Positions 28,444 to 38,153 are shown, numbered from the stretch's first letter. The stretch: DNA of 64,000 nucleotides from Kordiimonas marina (GCF_023006325.1 NZ_JAINDF010000005.1:310001-374000); one strand, 5' to 3'. Numbers and translations are program-made. Notes: generated by a model from the sequence alone, not told the origin.

Positions 28444-29880
28444 ATGACAGCCGATTATGAACCGAGAGGTATGAAGCTTGCGGGCGCCTTGAGCGTCGTC
28501 ATCTTCCTGCTGGTCGCCATTTCCGTCCAGGTTTTCGTGTTCGACAACACGGGCTCGACCCAGATCACGCTGATCATCGTCACTGCCTTTGCGTCCATCG
28601 TCGCCATGCTGTATGGCTACCGCTGGCATGATGTCCAGGAAGCCATCCTTTACGGCTGCAACATCGCCATGCTGCCGATGATGATCCTGATGATGGTCGG
28701 GGTGCTGATCGCCAGCTGGACGGCGGCGGGCACCATCCCCGCGCTCATCTATTATGGCATCAAGCTTCTGAACCCGGACTATTTCCTGTTTTCCGCCTGC
28801 CTGATCTGTTCGATCGGCTCGCTCTCGACCGGCAGCAGCTGGACCACCGCAGCCACCTTCGGCGTCGGCTTCATGGGCATCGGCCTCGGGCTCGGCATTC
28901 CGCCCGAATATACCGCGGGCGCGGTCATCTCCGGCTCCATCTTCGGGGACAAGATGTCACCCCTGTCGGATTCCACCAACCTGGCGTCCGCGGTCGCGCA
29001 GGCGGAGCTGTTCGACCATGTGAAAAGCATGCTCTACAGCACCGTACCGGCGATCCTGCTCGCGCTCCTCATTTATCTCATCATGGGGCTGTCGGCGGGA
29101 CACGCCGCTGTCGTGAATGACACCAAGGTACAGGCGATCCTGGGTGGCATCAGCGGGAAATTCTCGCTCAACCCCATCGTGCTGTTGCCGCCGTTCCTGG
29201 TGGTTTACCTGATCATGAAGCGGATGAGCGGGCTTGCGGTCATGATCATCGCCTCGCTTGCGGGCATGGCCATCGCCGTCGGCATCCAGGGCTATTCGCT
29301 CAATGACATGCTGACCTACATGAACTTCGGCTTCAAGTCCCAGATGGGCGTGCCGGAGGTGGACAAGATCCTCTCGGGCGGCGGGCTCCAGAATATGATG
29401 TGGACCGTCTCGCTCGGCTTCATCGCGCTCTCCATGGGCGGGGTGATGGAAAAGACCCATATGCTGGAGGTGATCCTCAAGAAAATCCGCCCTCTGGTTC
29501 ATACGACCGGCGGGCTGGTGCTTACCCACGTGCTGTCGTCCTTTGCGGTCAACCTTCTGTCCGCCAGCCAGTTCATGGCGCTGATTATCCCGGCGCGGAT
29601 GCTGGTGCCGGTGTACCGGGCGCAGAAGCTGTTGCCGCAGATCTGCTCACGCGTGAGCGAGGATTCGGCCACGGCCACGTCGCCGCTCGTCCCCTGGGGC
29701 CTGGGCGGGGTTTATTACACCTCGGTCCTCGGCGTCGCCACGCTTGACTATCTGCCCTTCACCTTTTTCGGGCTGATCGTGCCGTGCATCACGCTCATCT
29801 ATGCGTTCAGCAACACATTCATGTTCCGCGAAGGCGATATCGAGACCAAACGGACCTACTCATCTGCCGCCGCGGAATAG
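28444..29880 (+). CDS. NhaC-family Na+/H+ antiporter-like transporter
   Basis: 478-residue inner-membrane transporter with about eleven transmembrane segments. It carries NhaC-family features including the SLSTGSSWTTAATFGVGFMGIG segment and SGSIFGDKMSPLSDSTNLAS. The family includes true Na+/H+ antiporters but also malate/lactate and amino-acid exchangers. As first gene of a catabolic operon under a LysR regulator, it is more likely to import the pathway's substrate, perhaps with sodium. The ATG at 28444 is preceded by GGGAGG 5 bases upstream; a TTG five codons earlier is less likely. It is 25 bases before the CoA-transferase alpha gene. Confidence 0.9.
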   Translation: MTADYEPRGMKLAGALSVVIFLLVAISVQVFVFDNTGSTQITLIIVTAFASIVAMLYGYRWHDVQEAILYGCNIAMLPMMILMMVGVLIASWTAAGTIPALIYYGIKLLNPDYFLFSACLICSIGSLSTGSSWTTAATFGVGFMGIGLGLGIPPEYTAGAVISGSIFGDKMSPLSDSTNLASAVAQAELFDHVKSMLYSTVPAILLALLIYLIMGLSAGHAAVVNDTKVQAILGGISGKFSLNPIVLLPPFLVVYLIMKRMSGLAVMIIASLAGMAIAVGIQGYSLNDMLTYMNFGFKSQMGVPEVDKILSGGGLQNMMWTVSLGFIALSMGGVMEKTHMLEVILKKIRPLVHTTGGLVLTHVLSSFAVNLLSASQFMALIIPARMLVPVYRAQKLLPQICSRVSEDSATATSPLVPWGLGGVYYTSVLGVATLDYLPFTFFGLIVPCITLIYAFSNTFMFREGDIETKRTYSSAAAE

Positions 29881-29905
29881 GCGGACTTTGGAGACTTAGT
29901 AAAGA

Positions 29906-30601
29906 ATGAACAAGCAAGCGACACTTGAGGAAGCGATTGCCCAGATTAGGGATGGTGCGTCCATCATGGTCGGCGGCTTCGGCTCGCCGGGGACGCCCTT
30001 CTGCCTGATCGAGGAGCTGATCCGTCAGGGCCAGACCGGGCTCACGCTGATCAAGAATGATGCGAACGAGCAATCGATCGGCATCAGCCGCCTCATTGAA
30101 AACGGCCAGGTGAAGAAGCTGATCTCCACCCATATCGGGCTCAACAAGAAGGTCGTCGGCATGATGAATGACGGCAGCCTTGAGGTCGCCTTCTTCCCGC
30201 AGGGGATTCTGGCGGAGAAGATCCGCACCACGGGCGCGGGCAGCTTCGGCTTCCTGACCGACATCGGGCTCCATAGCGAAATCACCGACCCCAAGGATGT
30301 GATCGTCTGGCAGGGCCGCGAGGTGAAGATCGAACCGGCGCTTTATGCCGACGTCGCGCTCATCCATGCCCACACGGCGGACCATTTCGGCAACCTGACC
30401 TATCAGGCGACGGCGATGAACTTCTGCCCGCTGATGGCGATGGCGGCGGATACGGTCATCGCGGAGACGTCCAATGTTGTGACCCCCGGTGCGATCCAGC
30501 CGGAGGCGGTTCACACGCCGTCCGCGTTCGTGACCTCGGTTGTCGCGGTGGATACCGACCGCCCGGAATATGGTTTGATGGAGGGCCGCTATGAGCGTTG
30601 A
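29906..30601 (+). CDS. 3-oxoacid CoA-transferase, subunit A
   Basis: 231-residue alpha subunit of a family I CoA-transferase that moves CoA from a donor such as succinyl-CoA or acetyl-CoA to a carboxylic acid. The CoA-binding glycine loop is GGFGSPGTP (about residues 25-33). Other landmarks are LISTHIGLNKK and FFPQGILAEKIR. It overlaps the start of the B subunit by 11 bases. Acetoacetate, 3-oxoadipate and butyrate transferases share this fold; the acid cannot be chosen from sequence. With a thiolase in the same operon, a 3-oxoacid is likely, to be cleaved after activation. Confidence 0.93.
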   Translation: MNKQATLEEAIAQIRDGASIMVGGFGSPGTPFCLIEELIRQGQTGLTLIKNDANEQSIGISRLIENGQVKKLISTHIGLNKKVVGMMNDGSLEVAFFPQGILAEKIRTTGAGSFGFLTDIGLHSEITDPKDVIVWQGREVKIEPALYADVALIHAHTADHFGNLTYQATAMNFCPLMAMAADTVIAETSNVVTPGAIQPEAVHTPSAFVTSVVAVDTDRPEYGLMEGRYER

Positions 30602-31235
30602 GAAAATCCTGAAGCGCGCTGCCCGGGAAATCCAGGACGGCCAGACTATCAACCTCGGCATCGGCCTGCCGACCATGCTGGTGGAATATCTGCCGCTGGA
30701 TCATGACGTGATGATCCATTCGGAAAATGGTGTCCTCGGCACCGGGCGGAAGGCGAACGAGAAGGAAGCCAACCCCTACCTGATCGACGCCGGTGGCAGC
30801 TATGTCACCACGCGGCCGGGCGCCGCCTTTTTCGACAGCGCGGTTTCGTTCGCGATGATCCGGCGCTCCAAGCTCGATATGTCGGTCATGGGCGCGTTCG
30901 AGGTCGACCAGGAAGGCAACCTCGCCAACTGGAAGATCCCCGGCAAATTTTCGCCCGGCATCGGCGGGGCGATGGAGCTGGCGCAGAAGACCGGTACTAT
31001 CCTGATCCTCTGCACCCACACGGATAAATACGGCAAGTCCAAAATCCTCAAGAAATGCACGCTGCCACTGACGGCGGAAAAATGCGTTTCGCGTATCATC
31101 ACCGACATGGCGGTGATGGACGTCACGCCGGAGGGGCTTGTCCTCAGGGAAGTTGCCGAAGGCCTCACCCCAGAGGAGGTCATCAAGGCAACCGACGCAG
31201 AGCTTATTCCGGCGGACACAATCGGGAGCTTCTAG
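30591..31235 (+). CDS. 3-oxoacid CoA-transferase, subunit B
   Basis: 214-residue beta subunit holding the catalytic glutamate: the SENG motif appears in HSENGVLG at about residues 43-46, where Glu forms the thioester. The N-terminal INLGIGLPTML and the later GGAMELAQKT are also typical. Its start overlaps subunit A, and its stop (TAG) directly abuts the ATG of the deacylase, so the two are coupled. It acts as a heterodimer or tetramer with the preceding protein in the cytoplasm. Confidence 0.94.
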   Translation: MSVEKILKRAAREIQDGQTINLGIGLPTMLVEYLPLDHDVMIHSENGVLGTGRKANEKEANPYLIDAGGSYVTTRPGAAFFDSAVSFAMIRRSKLDMSVMGAFEVDQEGNLANWKIPGKFSPGIGGAMELAQKTGTILILCTHTDKYGKSKILKKCTLPLTAEKCVSRIITDMAVMDVTPEGLVLREVAEGLTPEEVIKATDAELIPADTIGSF

Positions 31236-32507
31236 ATGATTTCGGAAACTGAACAGAAAATCCTCGATGCCTGCGACCAGATCTTCCCGCGGGTGATCGA
31301 TTTCACCAAGGCGATGGTCAGCGAATATGGCGTCCTCAACCAGGAAGCCGGGGTGCTGGATGTGGTCGAACGGGAGATGGCCGACCTCAAGCTGCCGGTG
31401 ACCCGCGTGCCCATCGATGAGAAGCGCCTCGGGGGCCACCCGCTGTTCGCGCCGGTCGAATGGGGCTACGACAAGAAATATAACCTCGTCTCTCCGATCA
31501 ATCCGGGGGCGAAAGGGCGCTCACTGGTGCTCAATGGTCACCTGGATGTGGTGCCCGCAAGCCCCGAAGGCATGTGGCAGCGTCCGCCCAACGAGCCGTG
31601 GGAGAAAGACGGCTGGCTTTATGGCCGGGGTGCGGGGGACATGCAGTCCGGCGTGGCGGCGATGATCTATGCCGTGCACGCGCTCGCCGAAGCCGGGGTG
31701 GACATCAAATCGCCGCTGACCATCCAGGCGGTGGTTGAGGAAGAATGCACCGGCAACGGCGCGCTCGCCTGCCTTGAACGCGGCTATGACGGCGACTTCG
31801 TCCTGATCCCGGAACCGTTCGGGCCGTCGCTTTATGCCGGTCAGGTTGGGGTTCTGTGGTTCAAGGTCGGCATCGAGGGCACGCCCGTGCATGTGCTCGA
31901 TACCTCCGCGGGCGATAATGCGATCCAGAAGCTCCAGCTCCTGATCCCGTTCCTTGAGGACCTTGAGGCCGAGCTGAATGAGAAACACCGCACGCCGCCC
32001 TATGACCGGTTCGATCATCCCTTCAACCTGAATATCGGCAAAATCGCCGGTGGCAACTGGGCCTCCAGCGTGCCGTCCTACGCCGAAATGGAAGGCCGGA
32101 TCGGCTTCCCCCCAGGCATGACGGCGAATGAGATCATGCAGAAGGTGAACGACTGTATTGAAGCGGCGTCCGCGCGCCTGCCTGCCTTCAAGGACAAGAA
32201 GCCCAAGCTGCGCTTCCACGGTTTCCGCTCCGAAGGGCATCTGATCGACCTCAAGGACCCGGGCATCAAGATGCTGTCGAGCTGCCACCACGCGCTTCTG
32301 GGCGCAGAGCCGGAGCTTTTTTACGCCACCTGCACCACCGACCTTAGGGCCTTCCATTTCTATAACAAGACGGCGGGCACCTGTTACGGGCCGGTGGCGA
32401 AACGCATCCACGGTGTCGACGAATGCGTGGACATCGAATCGATCCGCCACACCCTGAAAACCTACGCGCTGTTCATCAGCCGCTGGTGCGACATAGGCCA
32501 ATCATGA
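31236..32507 (+). CDS. M20-family amidohydrolase/deacylase (ArgE/DapE type)
   Basis: 423-residue zinc peptidase-family hydrolase that cleaves an N-acyl amino acid or similar amide. Metal-ligand motifs include LNGHLDVVPA (His), RGAGDMQSG (Asp, bridging ligand) and VVEEECTGNGAL (catalytic and ligand Glu). A later EPFGPSLYAGQVG and a dimerisation domain follow. It starts immediately after the CoA-transferase stop and overlaps the thiolase by ATGA. Arginine biosynthesis is unlikely, since argF and argD lie elsewhere in the window; a catabolic N-acyl substrate fits the operon better. The specific acyl group cannot be read. Confidence 0.9.
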   Translation: MISETEQKILDACDQIFPRVIDFTKAMVSEYGVLNQEAGVLDVVEREMADLKLPVTRVPIDEKRLGGHPLFAPVEWGYDKKYNLVSPINPGAKGRSLVLNGHLDVVPASPEGMWQRPPNEPWEKDGWLYGRGAGDMQSGVAAMIYAVHALAEAGVDIKSPLTIQAVVEEECTGNGALACLERGYDGDFVLIPEPFGPSLYAGQVGVLWFKVGIEGTPVHVLDTSAGDNAIQKLQLLIPFLEDLEAELNEKHRTPPYDRFDHPFNLNIGKIAGGNWASSVPSYAEMEGRIGFPPGMTANEIMQKVNDCIEAASARLPAFKDKKPKLRFHGFRSEGHLIDLKDPGIKMLSSCHHALLGAEPELFYATCTTDLRAFHFYNKTAGTCYGPVAKRIHGVDECVDIESIRHTLKTYALFISRWCDIGQS

Positions 32508-33682
32508 AACCTGTTTATGTAACTGAGTATGCGCGCTCCGCCTTCACGCGGGCGCACCCCAGCAAGCCGGGCGTCGACGCCTTCGAAGGCACGCGGGCGG
32601 ACAGCCTGCTGGCCCAGCTGATTGACCATACGCTCGAGCGCGCGCCCTATGACGGCGCGGACGTTGAGGAATTGGCGATCGGTTGTGCGCTGCCGGTGAA
32701 TGACCAGTGGAATTTCGGTGGCCGTTACCCTGTTTTCCTGTCTGGCCTCGCCGATAGCTGCGCCAGCCGCACGATCGAACAGCAGTGCGGGTCCGGCCTT
32801 GCCGCGATCAGGAGTGCAGCGCTGTCGGTTGCCTCGGGGGCGGCGGATATCGTGATGGCGGGCGGCTATGAAAACATGACCCGCGTGCCCATGGGCCCGG
32901 CGCTTTTCGAGGCCGGCACGCTTACGGTGCCGGACCTGCCCGCGGACGCCTATGATGCCCGCGTGGTGATGAATATGGGCCTGACCGCCGAAGCGCTGGC
33001 CGAAAAAGGTGCTATCAGCCGCGCGGCGATGGATGCGTTCGCGTGTGCCTCCCACCAGAAGGCATCGGCCGCTGAAGACGATGGCTTCTTCGACGGCGAA
33101 CGGATATCGCTGCAAACGGCGGATGGTGATGCCGTTGCCAAGGATGCCTGCATCCGCCCGGACACCGACCCGGAAAGGCTCGCCTCGCTCCGCTCCGTCT
33201 TCAAGGAGGACGGTGTTATCTCCGCGGGTAACAGCTCGCCGCTCACCTCGGGCGCGGCCGTCATGACGCTGATGTCGGAAGAGGCCGTCAAGCGCACCGG
33301 CGCCACCCCAAGGGCCCGCATCCTCGCCTGTGTCGACCGCGGCACCAAGCCCGAGCTGATGGGCCAGGGCGTTGTGCCCGCGTGTGAGAAAGCGCTCGCG
33401 CTCGCCGGGCTTGGCGTGGACGATATCGACGCCTGGGAAATCAATGAAGCCTTCTCAGCCGTGCCGCTTTATGCTGCCAAGGCGCTGGGGATCGATGAGG
33501 ACCGTATTAACCGCCGGGGAGGCGCGCTCGCGCTCGGCCATCCCCTGGGGGCGACCGGCATCCGCCTTGCCGGGACTCTCATGCGTATTCTGGAGGCGGA
33601 AGGCGGCCGCTATGGCTGTGCCACGGCCTGCATCGGCGGTGGTCAGGGTATTGCTCTTGTCTTGGAAAGGGTTGCAGCATGA
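32504..33682 (+). CDS. Acetyl-CoA acyltransferase (thiolase)
   Basis: 392-residue thiolase, exactly the usual length. Catalytic residues are present: C95 in EQQCGSGLAA, the NEAF motif, the His in ALALGHPLGATG, and the C-terminal Cys in ATACIGGGQG (about residue 376). The reaction is CoA-dependent cleavage of a 3-oxoacyl-CoA to acetyl-CoA and a shorter acyl-CoA. The start at 32504 overlaps the deacylase stop by ATGA; the open frame upstream is a shadow. Its own stop overlaps the aminotransferase start likewise. It is the natural next step after the CoA-transferase. Confidence 0.95.
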   Translation: MKPVYVTEYARSAFTRAHPSKPGVDAFEGTRADSLLAQLIDHTLERAPYDGADVEELAIGCALPVNDQWNFGGRYPVFLSGLADSCASRTIEQQCGSGLAAIRSAALSVASGAADIVMAGGYENMTRVPMGPALFEAGTLTVPDLPADAYDARVVMNMGLTAEALAEKGAISRAAMDAFACASHQKASAAEDDGFFDGERISLQTADGDAVAKDACIRPDTDPERLASLRSVFKEDGVISAGNSSPLTSGAAVMTLMSEEAVKRTGATPRARILACVDRGTKPELMGQGVVPACEKALALAGLGVDDIDAWEINEAFSAVPLYAAKALGIDEDRINRRGGALALGHPLGATGIRLAGTLMRILEAEGGRYGCATACIGGGQGIALVLERVAA

Positions 33683-35007
33683 GTTTTGTTGCGCACAGGT
33701 CACTGAATGACACCTATAGGAAGGTTGTCCGCGGCGACGGCATCTATGTCTATGACGCCGACGGCAACAAGTATCTGGATGGCTCCTCGGGCGCCGGGGT
33801 TTCCTGCCTCGGCCACAGCAACGAGCGGGTGGTTGCCGCGATCAAGGACCAGGCTGACAAGCTGTGTTTCGCAAGCTCGGTCTTCTATACCAACGACCCG
33901 GTGGAAGAACTGGCTGAGGTGTTGGTGCGTGACGCACCCGGCGATCTGAACTATGCCACGTTCGGCTGTGGTGGATCCGAGCAGGTCGAAGGTGCCTTGA
34001 AGATCGCCCGCCAGTATCATGTGGACCGGGGCCAGGCATCGCGCACCATGATCATCGCGCGGCGGCAGAGCTACCACGGCATGACGCTCGGCACGCTCAA
34101 TGTCGGCGGTCATGTGCAGCGCCGCCAGCTTTATGCGCCGATGTTCTCCCCCACGCACCTGATTGCGCCGCACTATGCCTACCGCGAGCGCCGCCCGGAT
34201 GAAACGCCGGAAGCCTACAGCCTGCGCGTCGCCAATGAGCTTGAGCATAAAATCCTCGAGCTCGGCGAAGACAATGTCGCCGCCTTCATCGCTGAGCCGG
34301 TCGTCGGTGCCACCAACGGCTGCGTCGCGGCGGACAGTGTTTATTTCAAGCGTATCCGCGAAATCTGCGACCAGTATCATGTGCTATTAATACTCGATGA
34401 GGTCTTCTGCGGCATGGGCCGGACAGGCACGCTCTATGCCTGCGAGCAGGACGGTGTCATCCCGGACCTTGTGGTGCTGGCGAAGGGCCTCGGCGGCGGT
34501 TACCAGCCGGTGAGCGCGCTGTTGATCTCCGAGCGCATCATCAACGTCATCAAGGGCGGGCGCGGCTATATCGCCAACGGCCATACCTATATGAACCATC
34601 CGCTCAATTGCGCGGCGGCTTTGGCGGTCCAGCGTGAAATCCGCGAGCGGGACCTGGTTGCCAACGTGGCGAAGCAGGGTGCGTACCTTCGCACGCGGCT
34701 GGAGGCTACCTTCGGGCAGAACCCGCATGTGGGGGACATCCGCGGCCGCGGCCTCATGCAGGCGATGGAGTTCGTGCAGGACCGGGAGACGAAAGAGCCG
34801 TTCCCGGCTGCCACGCAGCTTTGGCAGAAGGTTCAGAAGACGGCGATGACCCATGGCCTCATGTGTTACCCGAACCAGGGCACGGTCGATGGCCTGAGGG
34901 GCGATCATGTCATCATGGCGCCGCCCTATATCATCACCGAAGCCCAAATCGACGAAATGGTCGACACGCTTGAAAAGGCTGTCACGGAGGTCCTGGCGGG
35001 TCTCTGA
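33679..35007 (+). CDS. Class III aminotransferase (PLP-dependent)
   Basis: 442-residue omega-type aminotransferase. It has YLDGSSGAGVSCLGH near the N-terminus, GGSEQVEGALKIARQY around the cofactor phosphate site, LILDEVFCGMGRTG with the PLP-contacting Asp, and LAKGLGGGYQPVSALL with the Schiff-base lysine. It transfers an amino group from a terminal (omega) or beta amine to 2-oxoglutarate or pyruvate. It is the last gene of the catabolic operon, coupled to the thiolase by ATGA and followed by a strong terminator. It most likely deaminates the amino acid released by the M20 deacylase, yielding the oxoacid for the CoA-transferase. Confidence 0.93.
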   Translation: MSFVAHRSLNDTYRKVVRGDGIYVYDADGNKYLDGSSGAGVSCLGHSNERVVAAIKDQADKLCFASSVFYTNDPVEELAEVLVRDAPGDLNYATFGCGGSEQVEGALKIARQYHVDRGQASRTMIIARRQSYHGMTLGTLNVGGHVQRRQLYAPMFSPTHLIAPHYAYRERRPDETPEAYSLRVANELEHKILELGEDNVAAFIAEPVVGATNGCVAADSVYFKRIREICDQYHVLLILDEVFCGMGRTGTLYACEQDGVIPDLVVLAKGLGGGYQPVSALLISERIINVIKGGRGYIANGHTYMNHPLNCAAALAVQREIRERDLVANVAKQGAYLRTRLEATFGQNPHVGDIRGRGLMQAMEFVQDRETKEPFPAATQLWQKVQKTAMTHGLMCYPNQGTVDGLRGDHVIMAPPYIITEAQIDEMVDTLEKAVTEVLAGL

Positions 35008-35021
35008 CGGCTTTTGAATGC

Positions 35022-35063
35022 AAAACGGCCCGCGCTGATTTTATCTCAGCGCGGGCCGTTTTT
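35022..35063 (+). terminator. Rho-independent terminator of the catabolic operon
   Basis: A 14-base or longer stem, ACGGCCCGCGCTGA pairing with TCAGCGCGGGCCGT around a TTTTATC loop, followed by a T-run. It starts 15 bases after the aminotransferase stop; A/T flanks also pair, so it may work in both directions. Confidence 0.95.
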
Positions 35064-35184
35064 GTTTGTGTGCTTTCCCCGAAGTACCGACACGCCGAAC
35101 CCTGCTCATAGGGGAGGGGCTACGTGTCCGGCATGCCGGCATCCGTGAGTGCTTGAAGGCACCCTGGGGGATCGGTAGGAAGAA

Positions 35185-35244
35185 CCCCGGCCAGAAGGTT
35201 AAGGGGTACTCGGAACTTCACTCGGAAAGCTCTTCTGGCCGGGG
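35185..35244 (-). terminator. Inverted repeat, possible terminator of the second TonB receptor
   Basis: CCCCGGCCAGAAG and CTTCTGGCCGGGG are separated by 34 bases. Reading leftward, it lies about 55 bases beyond the TonB receptor stop and is followed by TTCTTCC, a weak T-run. It may be a terminator or a structured spacer between converging operons. Confidence 0.4.
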
Positions 35245-35299
35245 CGCTCGGATGGGTGAAACAACTGCCCTCACACCTGCTTCACCCTTATCTCAAGGT

Positions 35300-37873
35300 T
35301 CAGTCGAACGTGTACCTGAGGCGGGCATAGTAGCTGCCGCCATTGATGCCCATCGGCGAGAATTCAGGGTACTTGGCACCCCAGCCGGTGGCATACGGGT
35401 TCAGGTCCGGATAGTTGTTGAACAGGTTGCTGGCGCCCACGACGATGCCGACATGGTCGGTGACGTCATAGCCGACTTCCAGATCAACCGTCATTTCCGC
35501 GCCCGGGGTCAGTTCGAAGTAGGACAGGTGGCCGTTGAAATATTTACCGTAATAGTTCAAGCGTGCCAGCCCGCGCCATTTGCCCTGATGGTGGGTAACC
35601 GTCAGGTTGCCGCGGTAATGGGGCATGCCTTCTTCAAGCGTCCGGATGCGGATATTGTCCAGAAGGCCAGGCGTGTAATGCTTGACCTTGGTCTTGGTCC
35701 AGTTCGCCGACAGGCTGATGTTGGTGACCCCTTCGTCCCAGTCGATGGACTTGGTGGCGACAACGTCGATACCTTTGGTGTTGGTGGAAAAGTCGTTGGT
35801 ATAGTAGCGGAAGTTCGCAAACGACGTCGCACCGGAGATACCCTGGGATTCCAGAAGCGCTGCCTCTTCGGACGTGATGCTGAAGAAGCTGGAGACGGTG
35901 ATCCGGTCATTCACATTGACGTTGAAATAATCCACCGTCAGGTCAATGCCGCCAAGCCTGAGCACGGTCCCGATTGTGTAGCTGTTGGACTTTTCCGGGC
36001 CCAGCGGCTTGCCGCCGAACTGTTCGGCGAGCGGGGTGGTCGGCGGGATGATGCCGCTGTTCACCAGCACGCCGTTCTGCAGCACGCTGCTGACGTTGAC
36101 GATGTTGGCCTGGCCCGGCGTCGGCGCGCGGAAACCGGTGGAGTAGCTGGCGCGCAGGGTCATCCAGTCGGTCAGGTCGTAGCGGCCCGAGAATTTGACG
36201 TTGGCGGTGTCACCAAAGTCCTGGAAATGCTCCCAGCGCACGGCGCCGGTCAGCAGGAAGTTCTGGGCGATCTCGGCTTCCGAATCCAGATAGAAGGCGA
36301 TGTTGGAACGGCTGAAGACGCCGGAGGCCTGGTTAGACAGGCCAACATAACCCTGCGAGCCTCCGGAGAAGCCCTGGTCGGCCAGCGGGCCGCTATCGTA
36401 GGATTCCGGGTCGCCCGCGTCGGCTTCGAAGGTCTCGTTGCGCCATTCGAAACCACCGGCCAGCATCAGGTCGCCATAGAAGGCATCGACCGGAACCGGG
36501 TAGGTGAGGTCGACGTTCAGGTCCTGCTCCGACTGGCGGAAGGTGCCAGCCCGCATGATGCGCGGCGTGTTCGGACCGTAGGAGGCGTTGATCGAATCGA
36601 CCGTGAAGGCAGCCTTGTTGGTGCCGGCGCTGAAGCTGACATCGTAGGTCATGCCCGATTCCAGGGTACCGCGCAGGCCGGCCACGCCGGACATATCGGT
36701 GACGACACCGCTCAGCGACGGCGTGAAACCGCCTGGGAATATTTCGTTGAAGGCGAAACAGTTGGCGCCGACAGCGGTCGAGTTATCGCTGATAAGCGCG
36801 AGGCCAGCGGCGTCGCCCGCGGCGAAGCTCGGGCAGCTGATGCCGGTGCCGATACCGTCAAGATCGGCGACAAGCGCGTTGGAGCCTGTGGTGTAAACGC
36901 CGGCGCGGCTGTTCGGGTTGCGGTAGTAAAGCCCGTTTTCAGCTTTCTTCTTGGCGAAGTTGCCGAAGGCATAGAAATGCATGGTGTCGCTGAGGTCCAC
37001 GCCCATGTTGGCGATCAGCTTGATGTCATAATCGACCTTGGGCGAGCCCCAAACCTGCGCCGGGTTCGGCACGTCCGGGATACCGGCTGCCGTGAGGGCG
37101 GCGGCGTCCGCGCGCTGGACCGAGCGGTCGGTGGCGCTTGCCTTGGAATAGGACGCGCTCAGGTTCACGAAGCCTTCCGACGTGAAAGGCAGGCCGACGT
37201 TGCCGTCTACCTGAAGATTGTCCCCGTCCCCGGCATAGGTGCTGCCGTATTTGGCTTCGAGCGTGCCGCCCGAATTGTCGTCCTTGAGTTTGAAGTTCAT
37301 CACCCCGGCGATGGCATCGGAGCCATACTGGGCGGCCGCGCCGTCGCGCAGCACTTCAACCTGCTTGAGGGCGACAGGCGGGAAAACCGAGATATCCGGT
37401 CCTTGCGCGCCGTTCGAATCCCCGGCGGTGTAGAAATTGATAACCGCCGAACGGTGGCGGCGTTTGCCGTTGAGGAGCACCAGCGTATGGTCGGCTGCGA
37501 GCCCGCGCAGGCTGGCGGGGCGTACGAAGGTCGAGGCGTCACTGATCGGCTGGGCGCTGACATTGTAGGAAGGCACCACCGTACGCAAGAGCGTGCTCAT
37601 GTCGTTGCTGCTCTGGTTCTCGAAATCGCTGCCGGAGATGACATCGATCGGCGCCGGGGAATCCAGCGCAGACCGGCCGCGGGAGCGCGTGCCGACGGTG
37701 ACGATCTCTTCAAGCTGGGTGACGTCCTTCTTGGCTTTTTCGTCTTTCTTGGTCTGATCCTGTGCGATCGCGCCGGTGGTGATAAGCCCCCCCAATAGGG
37801 CGACGGCGGATACGCTGCTCAATATGCGCGACACCGTCAGGTGGCGCTGCTCTTTTATCTCACTTCCATTCAT
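35300..37873 (-). CDS. TonB-dependent receptor
   Basis: Complete 857-residue outer-membrane receptor. A signal peptide (about residues 10-37, ending GAIAQ) is followed by a Lys/Asp-rich linker and the TonB box EEIVTVGTRS. The plug domain contains FVRPASLRGLAADHTLVLLNGKRRHRSA and VEVLRDGAAAQYGSDAIAGVMN, typical of this branch. The barrel follows, ending in YYARLRYTFD with the terminal aromatic required for outer-membrane assembly. The start at 37873 has GGAGG upstream. It is a different branch from the receptor at 1-2244. No regulator or transport partner is adjacent, so the ligand is unknown. Confidence 0.96.
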   Translation of the reverse strand: MNGSEIKEQRHLTVSRILSSVSAVALLGGLITTGAIAQDQTKKDEKAKKDVTQLEEIVTVGTRSRGRSALDSPAPIDVISGSDFENQSSNDMSTLLRTVVPSYNVSAQPISDASTFVRPASLRGLAADHTLVLLNGKRRHRSAVINFYTAGDSNGAQGPDISVFPPVALKQVEVLRDGAAAQYGSDAIAGVMNFKLKDDNSGGTLEAKYGSTYAGDGDNLQVDGNVGLPFTSEGFVNLSASYSKASATDRSVQRADAAALTAAGIPDVPNPAQVWGSPKVDYDIKLIANMGVDLSDTMHFYAFGNFAKKKAENGLYYRNPNSRAGVYTTGSNALVADLDGIGTGISCPSFAAGDAAGLALISDNSTAVGANCFAFNEIFPGGFTPSLSGVVTDMSGVAGLRGTLESGMTYDVSFSAGTNKAAFTVDSINASYGPNTPRIMRAGTFRQSEQDLNVDLTYPVPVDAFYGDLMLAGGFEWRNETFEADAGDPESYDSGPLADQGFSGGSQGYVGLSNQASGVFSRSNIAFYLDSEAEIAQNFLLTGAVRWEHFQDFGDTANVKFSGRYDLTDWMTLRASYSTGFRAPTPGQANIVNVSSVLQNGVLVNSGIIPPTTPLAEQFGGKPLGPEKSNSYTIGTVLRLGGIDLTVDYFNVNVNDRITVSSFFSITSEEAALLESQGISGATSFANFRYYTNDFSTNTKGIDVVATKSIDWDEGVTNISLSANWTKTKVKHYTPGLLDNIRIRTLEEGMPHYRGNLTVTHHQGKWRGLARLNYYGKYFNGHLSYFELTPGAEMTVDLEVGYDVTDHVGIVVGASNLFNNYPDLNPYATGWGAKYPEFSPMGINGGSYYARLRYTFD

Positions 37874-38153
37874 ATTATTTCCTCCTTCCCCATTGCTGAA
37901 CCGCTGATTTCTGCGGGCTTCCGGGGGGAGAAATATAAAATGCCGGACAAAAGCATGACAAGATATGATCGATTTTCATTAATCAATGACTATATCTCAT
38001 GTTTAATGAGAGCGGGGGCGGCACGGGCCAAACTGGCGTAAGGCATTGACTTGTCATGACGCTTTGTGCCTTACCCTACGCAGGATAACAGCAGCAGCCC
38101 TGATGCCGATATCCGCCCCCACCTGCTATTTGGGGAAAAATGGAAATGGAGCC

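Noticed and set aside
35066-37798. 910-codon open frame on the + strand, antisense to the second TonB receptor
   Set aside because: It is a GC-bias shadow: the opposite strand encodes a full TonB receptor with signal peptide, TonB box and C-terminal aromatic. The antisense product is rich in Arg/Gly/Ala/His without domains.
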